Assembly: GCA_002329325.1 (NCBI GenBank)
Contig: DCTX01000008.1
Span: 208-7,148, forward strand
Direction of reading: 5' to 3'
Origin: Anaerolineales bacterium UBA1429
Lineage (GTDB): Bacteria > Chloroflexota > Anaerolineae > UBA1429
DNA: 6,941 bases
Shown one piece after another: positions 1-6,073 of this stretch. Positions within the stretch are counted from its first letter, which is position 1, and every line of letters starts with the position of its first letter. The notes beneath the pieces are model-generated. The model was not told where the DNA came from. It ran no database searches and was given only the letters and a program-made list of their open reading frames with translations. The translations under genes and the position numbers were made by a program.

Positions 1-756
1 GTACTTGATGTGGAACTGCTTCATATAGTGCGCGGGCACAAAGGTGTTGTTGTCCCAGAACGAGTACAGGTGCGCCATATTCACCAGGACAAAGGACGGC
101 CGCGGAATGGCAAAGGTGATCTTGAAGGTGTAGTCATCGATGATATCCAGCTTCATCACCTCGTTGCCGGGCTGAAAGTCCATGGGGATCACCGGCGTGA
201 TCTCGGTGTTGAGCAGGATGTCATCGTACCAGAACTTGATGTCCGCCGAGGTCAGAGGTGCACCATCGGACCACTTCATGCCTTTGCGCATGTAGCAGGT
301 GACCTCTTTAAAGTCCGGAGTCACCTCCCAGTCTTTGAGGATCAGCGGAACGGCGCGGGTCAGGTCCTTGGAGATGCGCAGCCAGTTGGGCCGCCCCATG
401 ACCTGCTGGGTGTCGTTGTGGTAGAGGTTCATGCCCAGGCCGCCGACGGTAATGGTCCCGCCGAACTGGCCAATGCTGTCGGTCACCTCGATGACCAGGG
501 GTTCCTCAGGCAGACGCTCCTCGACGGGGGGGAGCTCGCCTGCTGCCACCTTCTCGGCCAGCATAGGCGACTCCTTGTACTTGGGTGGAGCCGACGTCGC
601 CTCCTCCTCGACGGCGACGGAGGTGCTTTCCTCCTCGACGACGGCCTCCCCAGGGCCTTCGGCGGGCTCACGTGTGCAGGCCGCGATGGCTACGCCCGCA
701 ATGGTGAGACCTGTATACTTGAGAAAATCTCGGCGGGTATGCTTTGGAAGATTCAT
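1..756 (-). CDS. ABC transporter solute-binding lipoprotein, family 5 (5' part)
   Basis: The gene starts with ATG at 756 and reads leftward, open for 252 codons to the window edge, so the 3' part is missing; the family is usually about 550-700 aa. The N-terminus carries a Tat-like motif (RRDFLK, residues 8-13), a hydrophobic stretch, and a lipobox ending at Cys27 (IAAC), predicting an exported lipoprotein anchored to the outer face of the membrane. Residues 28-62 are an acidic, Ala/Pro/Thr-rich tether. A conserved-looking stretch follows (LPPVEERLPEEP, 75-86, then QFGGT, 97-101). The family 5 signature is clear at 157-181: RKGMKWSDG followed by TSADIKFWYDDIL. Such proteins capture oligopeptides, and in some lineages oligosaccharides or nickel, for an ABC importer. 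The ligand cannot be told from this half. The permease and ATPase genes would be expected to the left, outside the window. An AGGAG lies 7 nt before the ATG. Confidence 0.92.
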   Translation of the reverse strand, partial: MNLPKHTRRDFLKYTGLTIAGVAIAACTREPAEGPGEAVVEEESTSVAVEEEATSAPPKYKESPMLAEKVAAGELPPVEERLPEEPLVIEVTDSIGQFGGTITVGGLGMNLYHNDTQQVMGRPNWLRISKDLTRAVPLILKDWEVTPDFKEVTCYMRKGMKWSDGAPLTSADIKFWYDDILLNTEITPVIPMDFQPGNEVMKLDIIDDYTFKITFAIPRPSFVLVNMAHLYSFWDNNTFVPAHYMKQFHIKY

Positions 757-763
757 TGCTCTT

Positions 764-785
764 CTCCTCGGAGCCTTCTCAGGCT
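764..785 (-). promoter_or_regulatory. RBS of the solute-binding protein gene, next to a small hairpin
   Basis: On the minus strand AGGAG (768-764) lies 7 nt before the ATG at 756, which fixes that start. Directly upstream, AGCCT and AGGCT (785-781 and 776-772) form a 5-bp stem closed by GAGA, a GNRA-type tetraloop. A CCT just 5' of the stem could also pair with the AGG of the ribosome-binding site, partly hiding it. The pairing is read from the sequence; any effect on translation is inference. Confidence 0.6.
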
Positions 786-792
786 AGGTACG

Positions 793-806
793 TGTCAACA
801 TTGACA
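793..806. promoter_or_regulatory. Perfect 14-bp palindrome, possible operator
   Basis: TGTCAA and TTGACA flank a CA centre, so both arms match perfectly. Each arm equals the -35 consensus TTGACA on one strand, but I find no suitable -10 at 16-18 bp in either direction. It lies 37 bp upstream of the transporter start codon and well inside the predicted leader. A third TTGAC (829-825, minus strand) is nearby. It may be a regulator site, an RNA hairpin, or chance. Confidence 0.35.
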
Positions 807-1006
807 GTCATGGCAATGAAAACGGTCAAGCCTTCCCCTGTGCGCTCCTCCTTTCCACGTGTCTGCTGGGTCAGAGAGACCACCTCCGGCCTCTCCACCC
901 AACTAGTCCAGCCTCAGGCACGATTTGGGCCAGGCATGGAACACCTGCCCGCGCGGACTGCGCCGACCCATGCAGCCGGGCCGGCCGCCGCACGGCGCCT
1001 CGAACC

Positions 1007-1031
1007 GCGCAAGGGCGATTCGCTCTTGCGC
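1007..1031. promoter_or_regulatory. Near-perfect hairpin/operator at the start of the leftward transcript
   Basis: Arms GCGCAAGGGCG (1007-1017) and CGCTCTTGCGC (1021-1031) flank an ATT loop. Ten of eleven pairs are Watson-Crick and the other is a G/T (wobble) pair. It begins one base past the predicted +1 of the minus-strand promoter at 1039-1067. No T-tract follows on either strand, so it does not look like an intrinsic terminator. As DNA it could be an operator that blocks promoter clearance; as RNA it could be a 5'-end stabilising stem. The structure is seen; the role is inferred. Confidence 0.6.
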
Positions 1032-1038
1032 TATGATT

Positions 1039-1067
1039 AGGATACTAAATAGACGGTCGATAGTCAA
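1039..1067 (-). promoter_or_regulatory. Sigma70-type promoter for the transporter gene
   Basis: On the minus strand TTGACT (1067-1062, 5 of 6 consensus bases) is followed after exactly 17 bp by TATCCT (1044-1039, 4 of 6). It sits in the only AT-rich patch of the intergenic region. The predicted start is near 1032, giving the solute-binding protein gene a leader of about 275 nt. The direction and the absence of another leftward promoter nearer the gene support the assignment. Confidence 0.6.
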
Positions 1068-1133
1068 GTCCCATGAAATCCCTTTTCGCAAGACTGGTCG
1101 GCCTCGCCGCGATGGAAAGGGTGGACGGCAGGT

Positions 1134-1162
1134 TTGACCATGCCCCCAAGGGCCGCTACAAT
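1134..1162 (+). promoter_or_regulatory. Sigma70-type promoter for the glycosyltransferase operon
   Basis: TTGACC (1134-1139, 5 of 6) and TACAAT (1157-1162, 5 of 6) are 17 bp apart. The predicted start falls near 1168-1171, only about 8-11 nt before the ATG at 1179. The in-frame TTG at 1134 and ATG at 1140 lie inside the promoter itself and so cannot be the start of translation on this transcript. This is the main reason for choosing 1179. Confidence 0.65.
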
Positions 1163-1178
1163 CCAACGTCAGGGGGAT

Positions 1179-3515
1179 ATGGAGAAACAGTCGGTGCAGC
1201 TTGGAACCCGCCCAAATGGCAGATATCGTACGCCGTTCGCCGGGTTGCCCCTGGCGTTGATCCTCGTGGCCTTTGTCTCCCTGGGCATCGCCTATCTCTG
1301 GCTGACGCCGCCCTTTGAGGCTCCCGACGAGTACGGCCACTATGCCTTTGTGCGCTATCTGGCCGAGGAGCGCCGGATCCCGCCGTTGGTGGTGTCGGAC
1401 AACGAATGGGATCAGGGCCAGATGCACCAGCCGCCCCTGTACTACACCCTGGGCGCCCTGCTGGTGGGCGGGCTGGATGGGCCCGATTGGCAGGCCGCCT
1501 ACCCGCGCAACCCGTATGCCACCCTGGGTCATCCCCACGCCCTCGGCAACTGGAACGCCGCCCTGCACGCGCCCACCGTTACGCCTCAGATGCAGCGCAC
1601 GGCGACTGCGCTCCGCCTGCTGCGCGGCTTTTCGCTGCTCTGCTCGGCCACCACCGTCTGGCTCACCTATCGCCTGGCGTTGACCCTCTTCCCGGACAAG
1701 AGGTGGCTGGCCGTGGGCGCCGCCGCTCTCCTGGCGCTCAACCCGCAGTTCCTGTTCATCGGCGCCAGCGTCAACAACGATGTCCTGGTGACGACCCTGT
1801 CGGCGGCGGTCCTGCTGCTAGCCGCCCAGGTCGCCCGCCAGGGGGGGCACGCCTATCGCACGCCCATCCTCCTGGGCGTTCTGGGCGGGCTGGCGTCCAT
1901 CGCCAAGTTGAGCGGCCTGGCCAGCCTGGCCCTGGTGCCGTGCGCCTATCTCCTGCACCTCGGCCGCTGGCGCAAAGACCGGTTGTGGCCCGAGCTGGTG
2001 CGCCCCCTGTTGCTCTGCTGCGCCGCCGCAGCCCTGATCGGGGGATGGTGGTATGTGCGCAACGCCCAGCTCTATGGCGATCTGACGGGCATGCGCCACT
2101 ACACGGCCATCTTTGCCGTGGGCGAGGAGCCCCTCTCGCTCCTGCGCACCCTCACAGTCGCCATCGAGGCGCTGCCCTCGTACTGGGGCGTCTTTGGCTG
2201 GATGAACGTCCTCGCGCCGGAGGCCTACTATGTCGCCGTGCGGGCGCTGACCGTGGTGGCTGGCCTCGGGCTGCTGACGCGCGCCCTGGTCGCCTGGCGC
2301 AGGCGCCGTTGGCCCGCCGCCGCGACCTTGCGCGCGGGAGCCATCGCCTGCCTCTGGGCCCTGATCGTCCTGATCCTGATCCTGCGCTGGAGCCAGACCA
2401 TCACGCGCACCCAGGGGCGCCTGGCCTTTCCGGCGGCCGGCGTCTTGGCGCTGCTGTTGGCAGTGGGGTTCACGGCCTGGGTGCCCGGCCGTTTTCGCAA
2501 GGCCGTTCTCTTGGGCGTGAGCGCCTGCCTGCTCATCGTCGCCGCCGTCATGCCCTGGGCCGTGATCGCGCCGGCCTACACCCTCCCGGCGCGCATCTCG
2601 GCGGACGAGTTGCCCGCGGACCTGCCGCGCCTCAACCTGCGCTATGGCGATGCCATCACCTTGCTGGCGGCGGAGGTGCTCTCCCCGGAGGCCACCCCTG
2701 GTGAGGAGATCTGGGTGCGCATGTACTGGCGCGCCGAGGCGCCCCTGGATCAGAGCTACACCCAGGGGATGCAGATCGTGAGCGTGGGCGCCAACGGCAC
2801 GCGCCTGGGTGGCCTGGATACCCTGCCCGCCATGGGGCGCTACCCCACCACCTACTGGGCCCCCAGTACGGTGCTGGTGGACGATTGCGCCCTGCCGGTG
2901 GCGCCGGATGCCGATGGCCCGCTGGCGGCGGCGATCCGCGTCGCCCTGTACGCCGAGCGGTTCGACGAGGCCCTGCCCGCCTATGACGAGACCGGCGCGC
3001 CCCTGGGCGCCTCCGCCGAGATCGGCCGCATCCGCATAGCCCGCCAGACTCCCTGGGATGGCGGCAACCCGGCCTACCCCCGGTCAGACAACCTGGGCAA
3101 CCGGGTGCGCCTGTACGGTTACGACATGACGCCTCTTTCGGGCGATGATGGCGACCTCGAGCTGGAGCTGGCCCTCTATTGGGAGTGCCTGGACCCCATG
3201 GCGGAATCGTACACCGTGTTCGTGCACCTGGTCGGGGCTGAGGACACGATCCTCTCTCAAGCCGATGCGCAACCCCTGGGCGGAGGGTTCACCACCCCCT
3301 ATTGGCGCACGGGCGACCAGCTGCGCGATGCATACCGGCTGCGAGTGCCCGCCGAGAACGCTCAGGAGCGCCTGATGGTGCGCGTCGGGCTCTATCTGCC
3401 TGAGACAGGCAAGCGCCTGCCGGTGCAGGGCGACATCTGGAGCAGGGATTACGTCGAGTTCGGCCCGTTCGTACTCACCCCCGAGGGGATCGTCTTTGAT
3501 GCGCCCGCTCAGTGA
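1179..3515 (+). CDS. GT-C membrane glycosyltransferase-like protein (DUF2142/GT39-like) with tandem C-terminal beta modules
   Basis: A 778-aa protein. Residues 1-22 are cytoplasmic and basic; about ten hydrophobic segments run from 23 to about 468. The first outer loop has the acidic motif PDEYGHY (Asp50, Glu51, His54), as in GT-C enzymes that use polyprenyl-phosphate-linked sugars. HQPPLYY (83-89), NPQFLF (188-193) followed by an SVNND stretch, and TQGRL (411-415) fit the DUF2142/GT39-like group. From about 485 the protein is hydrophilic and beta-rich, in two similar modules (about 485-632 and 637-778). Each has an alternating strand with an aromatic 'YW', and the second ends in a VGLYLPETG-type strand. 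These would lie outside the membrane. ATG 1179 follows AGGGGG closely; GTG 1194, with GGAG 9 nt ahead, is an alternative start. The gene is first in a two-gene operon. Sugar donor and acceptor are unknown; the GT-C fold is well supported, the exact family less so. Confidence 0.85.
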   Translation: MEKQSVQLGTRPNGRYRTPFAGLPLALILVAFVSLGIAYLWLTPPFEAPDEYGHYAFVRYLAEERRIPPLVVSDNEWDQGQMHQPPLYYTLGALLVGGLDGPDWQAAYPRNPYATLGHPHALGNWNAALHAPTVTPQMQRTATALRLLRGFSLLCSATTVWLTYRLALTLFPDKRWLAVGAAALLALNPQFLFIGASVNNDVLVTTLSAAVLLLAAQVARQGGHAYRTPILLGVLGGLASIAKLSGLASLALVPCAYLLHLGRWRKDRLWPELVRPLLLCCAAAALIGGWWYVRNAQLYGDLTGMRHYTAIFAVGEEPLSLLRTLTVAIEALPSYWGVFGWMNVLAPEAYYVAVRALTVVAGLGLLTRALVAWRRRRWPAAATLRAGAIACLWALIVLILILRWSQTITRTQGRLAFPAAGVLALLLAVGFTAWVPGRFRKAVLLGVSACLLIVAAVMPWAVIAPAYTLPARISADELPADLPRLNLRYGDAITLLAAEVLSPEATPGEEIWVRMYWRAEAPLDQSYTQGMQIVSVGANGTRLGGLDTLPAMGRYPTTYWAPSTVLVDDCALPVAPDADGPLAAAIRVALYAERFDEALPAYDETGAPLGASAEIGRIRIARQTPWDGGNPAYPRSDNLGNRVRLYGYDMTPLSGDDGDLELELALYWECLDPMAESYTVFVHLVGAEDTILSQADAQPLGGGFTTPYWRTGDQLRDAYRLRVPAENAQERLMVRVGLYLPETGKRLPVQGDIWSRDYVEFGPFVLTPEGIVFDAPAQ
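3484..3515 (+). promoter_or_regulatory. Overlapping stop/start with internal RBS (translational coupling)
   Basis: AGGGG (3484-3488) sits inside the end of the upstream gene, 10 nt before the ATG at 3499. The upstream TGA is at 3513-3515, so the two frames overlap by 17 nt. A TTG at 3496 is in frame but gives poorer spacing and adds only one residue. The arrangement implies co-transcription and coupled translation. Confidence 0.7.
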
Positions 3516-5979
3516 CCGCGCCGGGCGCCGCCTGGCGTTGGCGCTCACCCTGGTGGCCTTTGGGCTGTTCCTCCTGGGGGCCGACGCCAAGAGCCTCTGG
3601 TGGGACGAGAGCCTCAGCCTCCATCGCGCCCAGCAGGACCTCGCCTACATCCTTAGCAACCGCCTGGACATCGGCCAGACGTTGACGGTGGATCAGCATC
3701 CCCCCCTGTACTTTGTGCTGCTGCACGGCGCTATCCGCCTCTTTGGGGAGAGCGATCTGGCGCTGCGTCTCCTGAGCATCATCGCGGCCACCCTGTGCGT
3801 GCCCCTGCTCTACGCGCTGGGCAAGCGGCTGGCCGGCGCGCGGGTAGGCGTGCTGGCGGCCTTGTGGGCCGCCCTCTCGCCGTTCTACCTCTGGTATGCC
3901 CACGAAGTGCGCATGTACACGCTGATAACGGCCCTGGGGGCTGCCGGCACCTACTGCCTGTGGCGGGCCGCCGACGAGCGCCGCGCGACGTGGCTCGCCG
4001 GGTACGTCGCCACGGTGATCTTGGGGATGAGCACCCTCTACTTTTATGCGCTGTTGGTGGGCGTGCAGCTCCTATTCGGAGCGGCGTTGGTGGCAGGGCG
4101 CACACGCCTGCGCCTGCGGGCCCTGCCGCGCTGGGCCCGGGCCATGGCCGCGCTCCTGTTGCTCCTCCTGGTCGGCCTCATCGCCTGGCTGGCGCCGCCC
4201 CAGCTCCGCGCCCTGCTGAACGACCCTCTGCCGGGGCGCGCCTATGTGCCCCTCGGCTCGATGCTGGTGGATGCCCTCAGCTCCTTCGCCCTGGGTCTCT
4301 CTGTTCCCTTTCACGAGCTGTGGCCCGCCCAGGTGGTGTATCTGCTGCCCTACCTCCTCGGCGTGGCCCAGGTCTACCGATTGGCCCGCCCAAGAGAGGC
4401 TCTCTCGCAGCAACAGAGGCCCTGGGGGGCGATCCTGACGCTCCTGTTGGGCTTTCCCCTGTTGCCCCTGCTCTTCTTCTGGCTCGTCTCGCTGTACAAG
4501 CCGATCTACATGGGCAGCCGCTACATCATCCACTTGAGCCCGTCCTTCTATCTCGGCCTGGCCTGGGGGATAGACGCCCTCTGGCGCCGGCAGCGTTGGG
4601 TGGGCCTCGCGCTGGCCCTGGCGCTGGCGGGCGGCATGGTCTACTCGACCGTCCTCTATCATACCGACCCCCTCTATGTCAAAGAGGACTATCGCTCCGC
4701 GGCCCAGGTGGTGATGCAGCAGGAGTTGCCCGGCGACGCCATCGTTCTGACGGCGCCGGAGAACATCTTTGCCTTTGAGCACTACTACCGGGGGGACCTG
4801 AGCATCTCGCCGCTGCCCCAGCCGCCTTTCATCTCCCCGGATGCCGAGGAGCTGGATCGCGCCCTGCGCCTGCTCGCCGGCCAGCACGAGCGCCTCTGGT
4901 TCGTGCACTGCCGCCCCCAGTGGTCCGATCCCGGCGGCCTGGTGCAGAGCTGGCTGGACAGCCATCTCATCCTCTTGCAGCGCACGCTGCTGCCCTCCTA
5001 CGGGGCGGACATGGTCGTGTATCTCTACGGTGTGCGGCCTCTGACGCTGCCAGAGGCCGATTATGAGCCGGCCGTGGCTGCCTGCGGCGAGGGATTGGCC
5101 CTGCTGGATTGGTCGGCCCGCTACCTGGATGCCCAGGGGAACGGGGTGACGCTGGATCGCGCCGCCCTGCTCGGCCAGGAGGCGGTCGCGCCCGCGCCGG
5201 GCGGAGAAGCCATCGGCGTGCGCCTGCGCTGGCAGGTGCAGGCGCCCCTGGCGGGGCTCAAGCTCTCGCTGCGCCTCGTGGATGAGCAGGGCCAGGCGTG
5301 GGCCCAGCAGGATAGCCGTCCCATCTACAACTGGCCCACGGAGAGCTGGCCTGTGGGCAGCGTGGTGGAGCACGATATCGCGCTGACGGCGCCCGTGGGG
5401 GCGCCGCCCGGGCGCTACCGCCTGGTTCTGATCTCGTACCGCGAGGCAGACCTGCAGATCCTCCCGTGCGCCTCGCCTCAGAGCGCCGATCCCGCTCTCC
5501 TCCTGGGCGAGGTCATCCTGGGGCCAACCCCCGCCCGCCTGGCGCCTACCCCGGCGGCCTGGGCGCCCCAGGCGGAACGCCCCTTCTGGCCCCAATCCCT
5601 GGGGCCCCTGCGCCTGGTGGGGCGCTCGCTGGAGCAGCCGCCCGATGGGGTCGTGAGCACAGGCGAGAGCCTGGCCCTCGCCCTGCGCTGGCTGGCCCAG
5701 GAGCCTCTCCACGGCGAATACGATCTGGTGGTGCATTGGGTGCAGGGGCGCACCGTGGCCCACCGTCAGGTGCTGCCCCTGCCCGGCGGCGCCCGGGCGC
5801 AGGACGAACCCCTGCTCGTCCTGACCAGGCTGGCCGTCCCCGATGGCCTGCCCGCGGGCCGCTACACCCTGCGGCTGCTGCTCTACGACCGGCGGGAGGG
5901 GACCTTCCAGCGGGTGCGGATCGCGGGGCTGCCCTGGCTCAGCAGCAGCCTTTCACTGGGCAAGTTTCAGGTGCGCTGA
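3499..5979 (+). CDS. Glycosyltransferase family 39 (PMT/ArnT-like) membrane protein with tandem C-terminal beta modules
   Basis: An 826-aa GT-C enzyme expected to transfer a sugar from a polyprenyl-phosphate donor to an acceptor outside the membrane. After the first membrane helix (about 12-28) comes the catalytic-type motif LWWDES (Asp36, Glu37), then DQHPPLYF (65-72) and WYAHEVRMY (132-140), a hallmark of bacterial GT39 proteins. Hydrophobic segments continue to about residue 390, with GSRYI (339-343) before the last ones. KEDYRSAA (from 395) opens a soluble extracytoplasmic region. From about 530 two beta-rich modules follow (about 530-675 and 696-826), joined by a Pro/Ala-rich linker; both end in GRYRL/GRYTL-type strands. 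They resemble the modules of the upstream gene in layout. It overlaps that gene by 17 nt and is probably made together with it. There is no terminator after the stop, so read-through into the hydrolase gene is possible. The acceptor is unknown. Confidence 0.92.
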   Translation: MRPLSDRAGRRLALALTLVAFGLFLLGADAKSLWWDESLSLHRAQQDLAYILSNRLDIGQTLTVDQHPPLYFVLLHGAIRLFGESDLALRLLSIIAATLCVPLLYALGKRLAGARVGVLAALWAALSPFYLWYAHEVRMYTLITALGAAGTYCLWRAADERRATWLAGYVATVILGMSTLYFYALLVGVQLLFGAALVAGRTRLRLRALPRWARAMAALLLLLLVGLIAWLAPPQLRALLNDPLPGRAYVPLGSMLVDALSSFALGLSVPFHELWPAQVVYLLPYLLGVAQVYRLARPREALSQQQRPWGAILTLLLGFPLLPLLFFWLVSLYKPIYMGSRYIIHLSPSFYLGLAWGIDALWRRQRWVGLALALALAGGMVYSTVLYHTDPLYVKEDYRSAAQVVMQQELPGDAIVLTAPENIFAFEHYYRGDLSISPLPQPPFISPDAEELDRALRLLAGQHERLWFVHCRPQWSDPGGLVQSWLDSHLILLQRTLLPSYGADMVVYLYGVRPLTLPEADYEPAVAACGEGLALLDWSARYLDAQGNGVTLDRAALLGQEAVAPAPGGEAIGVRLRWQVQAPLAGLKLSLRLVDEQGQAWAQQDSRPIYNWPTESWPVGSVVEHDIALTAPVGAPPGRYRLVLISYREADLQILPCASPQSADPALLLGEVILGPTPARLAPTPAAWAPQAERPFWPQSLGPLRLVGRSLEQPPDGVVSTGESLALALRWLAQEPLHGEYDLVVHWVQGRTVAHRQVLPLPGGARAQDEPLLVLTRLAVPDGLPAGRYTLRLLLYDRREGTFQRVRIAGLPWLSSSLSLGKFQVR

Positions 5980-5983
5980 CGCC

Positions 5984-6012
5984 TTGACGCTCTCCCGTGC
6001 CGATGTTATCAT
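5984..6012 (+). promoter_or_regulatory. Extended -10 sigma70-type promoter for the hydrolase gene
   Basis: TTGACG (5984-5989, 5 of 6) and TATCAT (6007-6012, 5 of 6) are separated by 17 bp. The bases TGT just before the -10 box (6004-6006) make an extended -10. The -35 begins 4 bp after the stop of the preceding gene. Predicted start near 6019, giving a leader of about 55 nt. It is the best promoter match in the window and suggests the hydrolase can be expressed independently of the glycosyltransferases. Confidence 0.7.
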
Positions 6013-6031
6013 CCCCTTGCTCAATCCTTAG

Positions 6032-6050
6032 CCGACCAATCTCCGGTCGG
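6032..6050 (+). promoter_or_regulatory. Hairpin in the hydrolase mRNA leader
   Basis: CCGACC (6032-6037) and GGTCGG (6045-6050) form a perfect 6-bp stem around a 7-nt loop. It ends 10 nt before the ribosome-binding site AAAGGAG (6061-6067) and leaves it free. There is no T-tract, so it is unlikely to terminate the upstream operon. It may stabilise the 5' end of the mRNA or bind a regulator as DNA just past the transcript start. Confidence 0.45.
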
Positions 6051-6073
6051 GCCTTACCACAAAGGAGTGTCTC

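Larger units (their letters stand above)
757..1178. other. Divergent intergenic regulatory region
   Basis: These 422 bp separate the leftward transporter gene from the rightward glycosyltransferase operon. They hold one promoter for each direction with the -35 boxes about 66 bp apart, a hairpin at the predicted start of the leftward transcript, a perfect palindrome near the transporter gene, and a short AT-rich island (about 1032-1067) in otherwise GC-rich DNA. Several short open frames cross the region, but none has a convincing ribosome-binding site plus protein-like composition. I see no tRNA, no known riboswitch and no T-box signature. The leader part between 831 and 1006 has no structure I can name beyond short GC-rich inverted repeats. 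Confidence 0.75.

Noticed and set aside
10..804. 264-codon plus-strand frame opposite the solute-binding protein
   Set aside because: The minus strand encodes a Tat lipoprotein with family 5 motifs and a good RBS; the plus-strand product is His/Gly/Asp-rich and resembles nothing.
793..829. A gene-proximal minus-strand promoter using TTGACC (829-824) or TTGACA (798-793) as -35
   Set aside because: At 16-18 bp spacing the best -10 candidates match only about 3 of 6 consensus bases, and the second would start transcription on top of the RBS.
1007..1031. Intrinsic terminator between the divergent genes
   Set aside because: The stem is strong but no T-tract follows on either strand, and no gene ends nearby.
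903..1568. 221-codon minus-strand frame spanning the intergenic region and the start of the first glycosyltransferase
   Set aside because: It has no RBS, crosses both promoters, and half of it is antisense to a conserved coding region.
1406..2704. 432-codon plus-strand frame inside the first glycosyltransferase
   Set aside because: Pro/Arg/Ala/Gly-rich shifted-frame translation with no RBS; the overlapping frame encodes a coherent membrane protein.
4072..5763. 563-codon open frame on the minus strand opposite the GT39 gene
   Set aside because: Its translation is Gln/Arg/Gly/His-rich without any domain pattern, as expected from the antisense of a GC-rich gene. The plus-strand frame has clear GT39 motifs and membrane segments over the same stretch.
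6032..6050. Terminator for the glycosyltransferase operon
   Set aside because: The stem is only 6 bp, lacks a T-tract and lies downstream of the hydrolase promoter, so it belongs to that leader.
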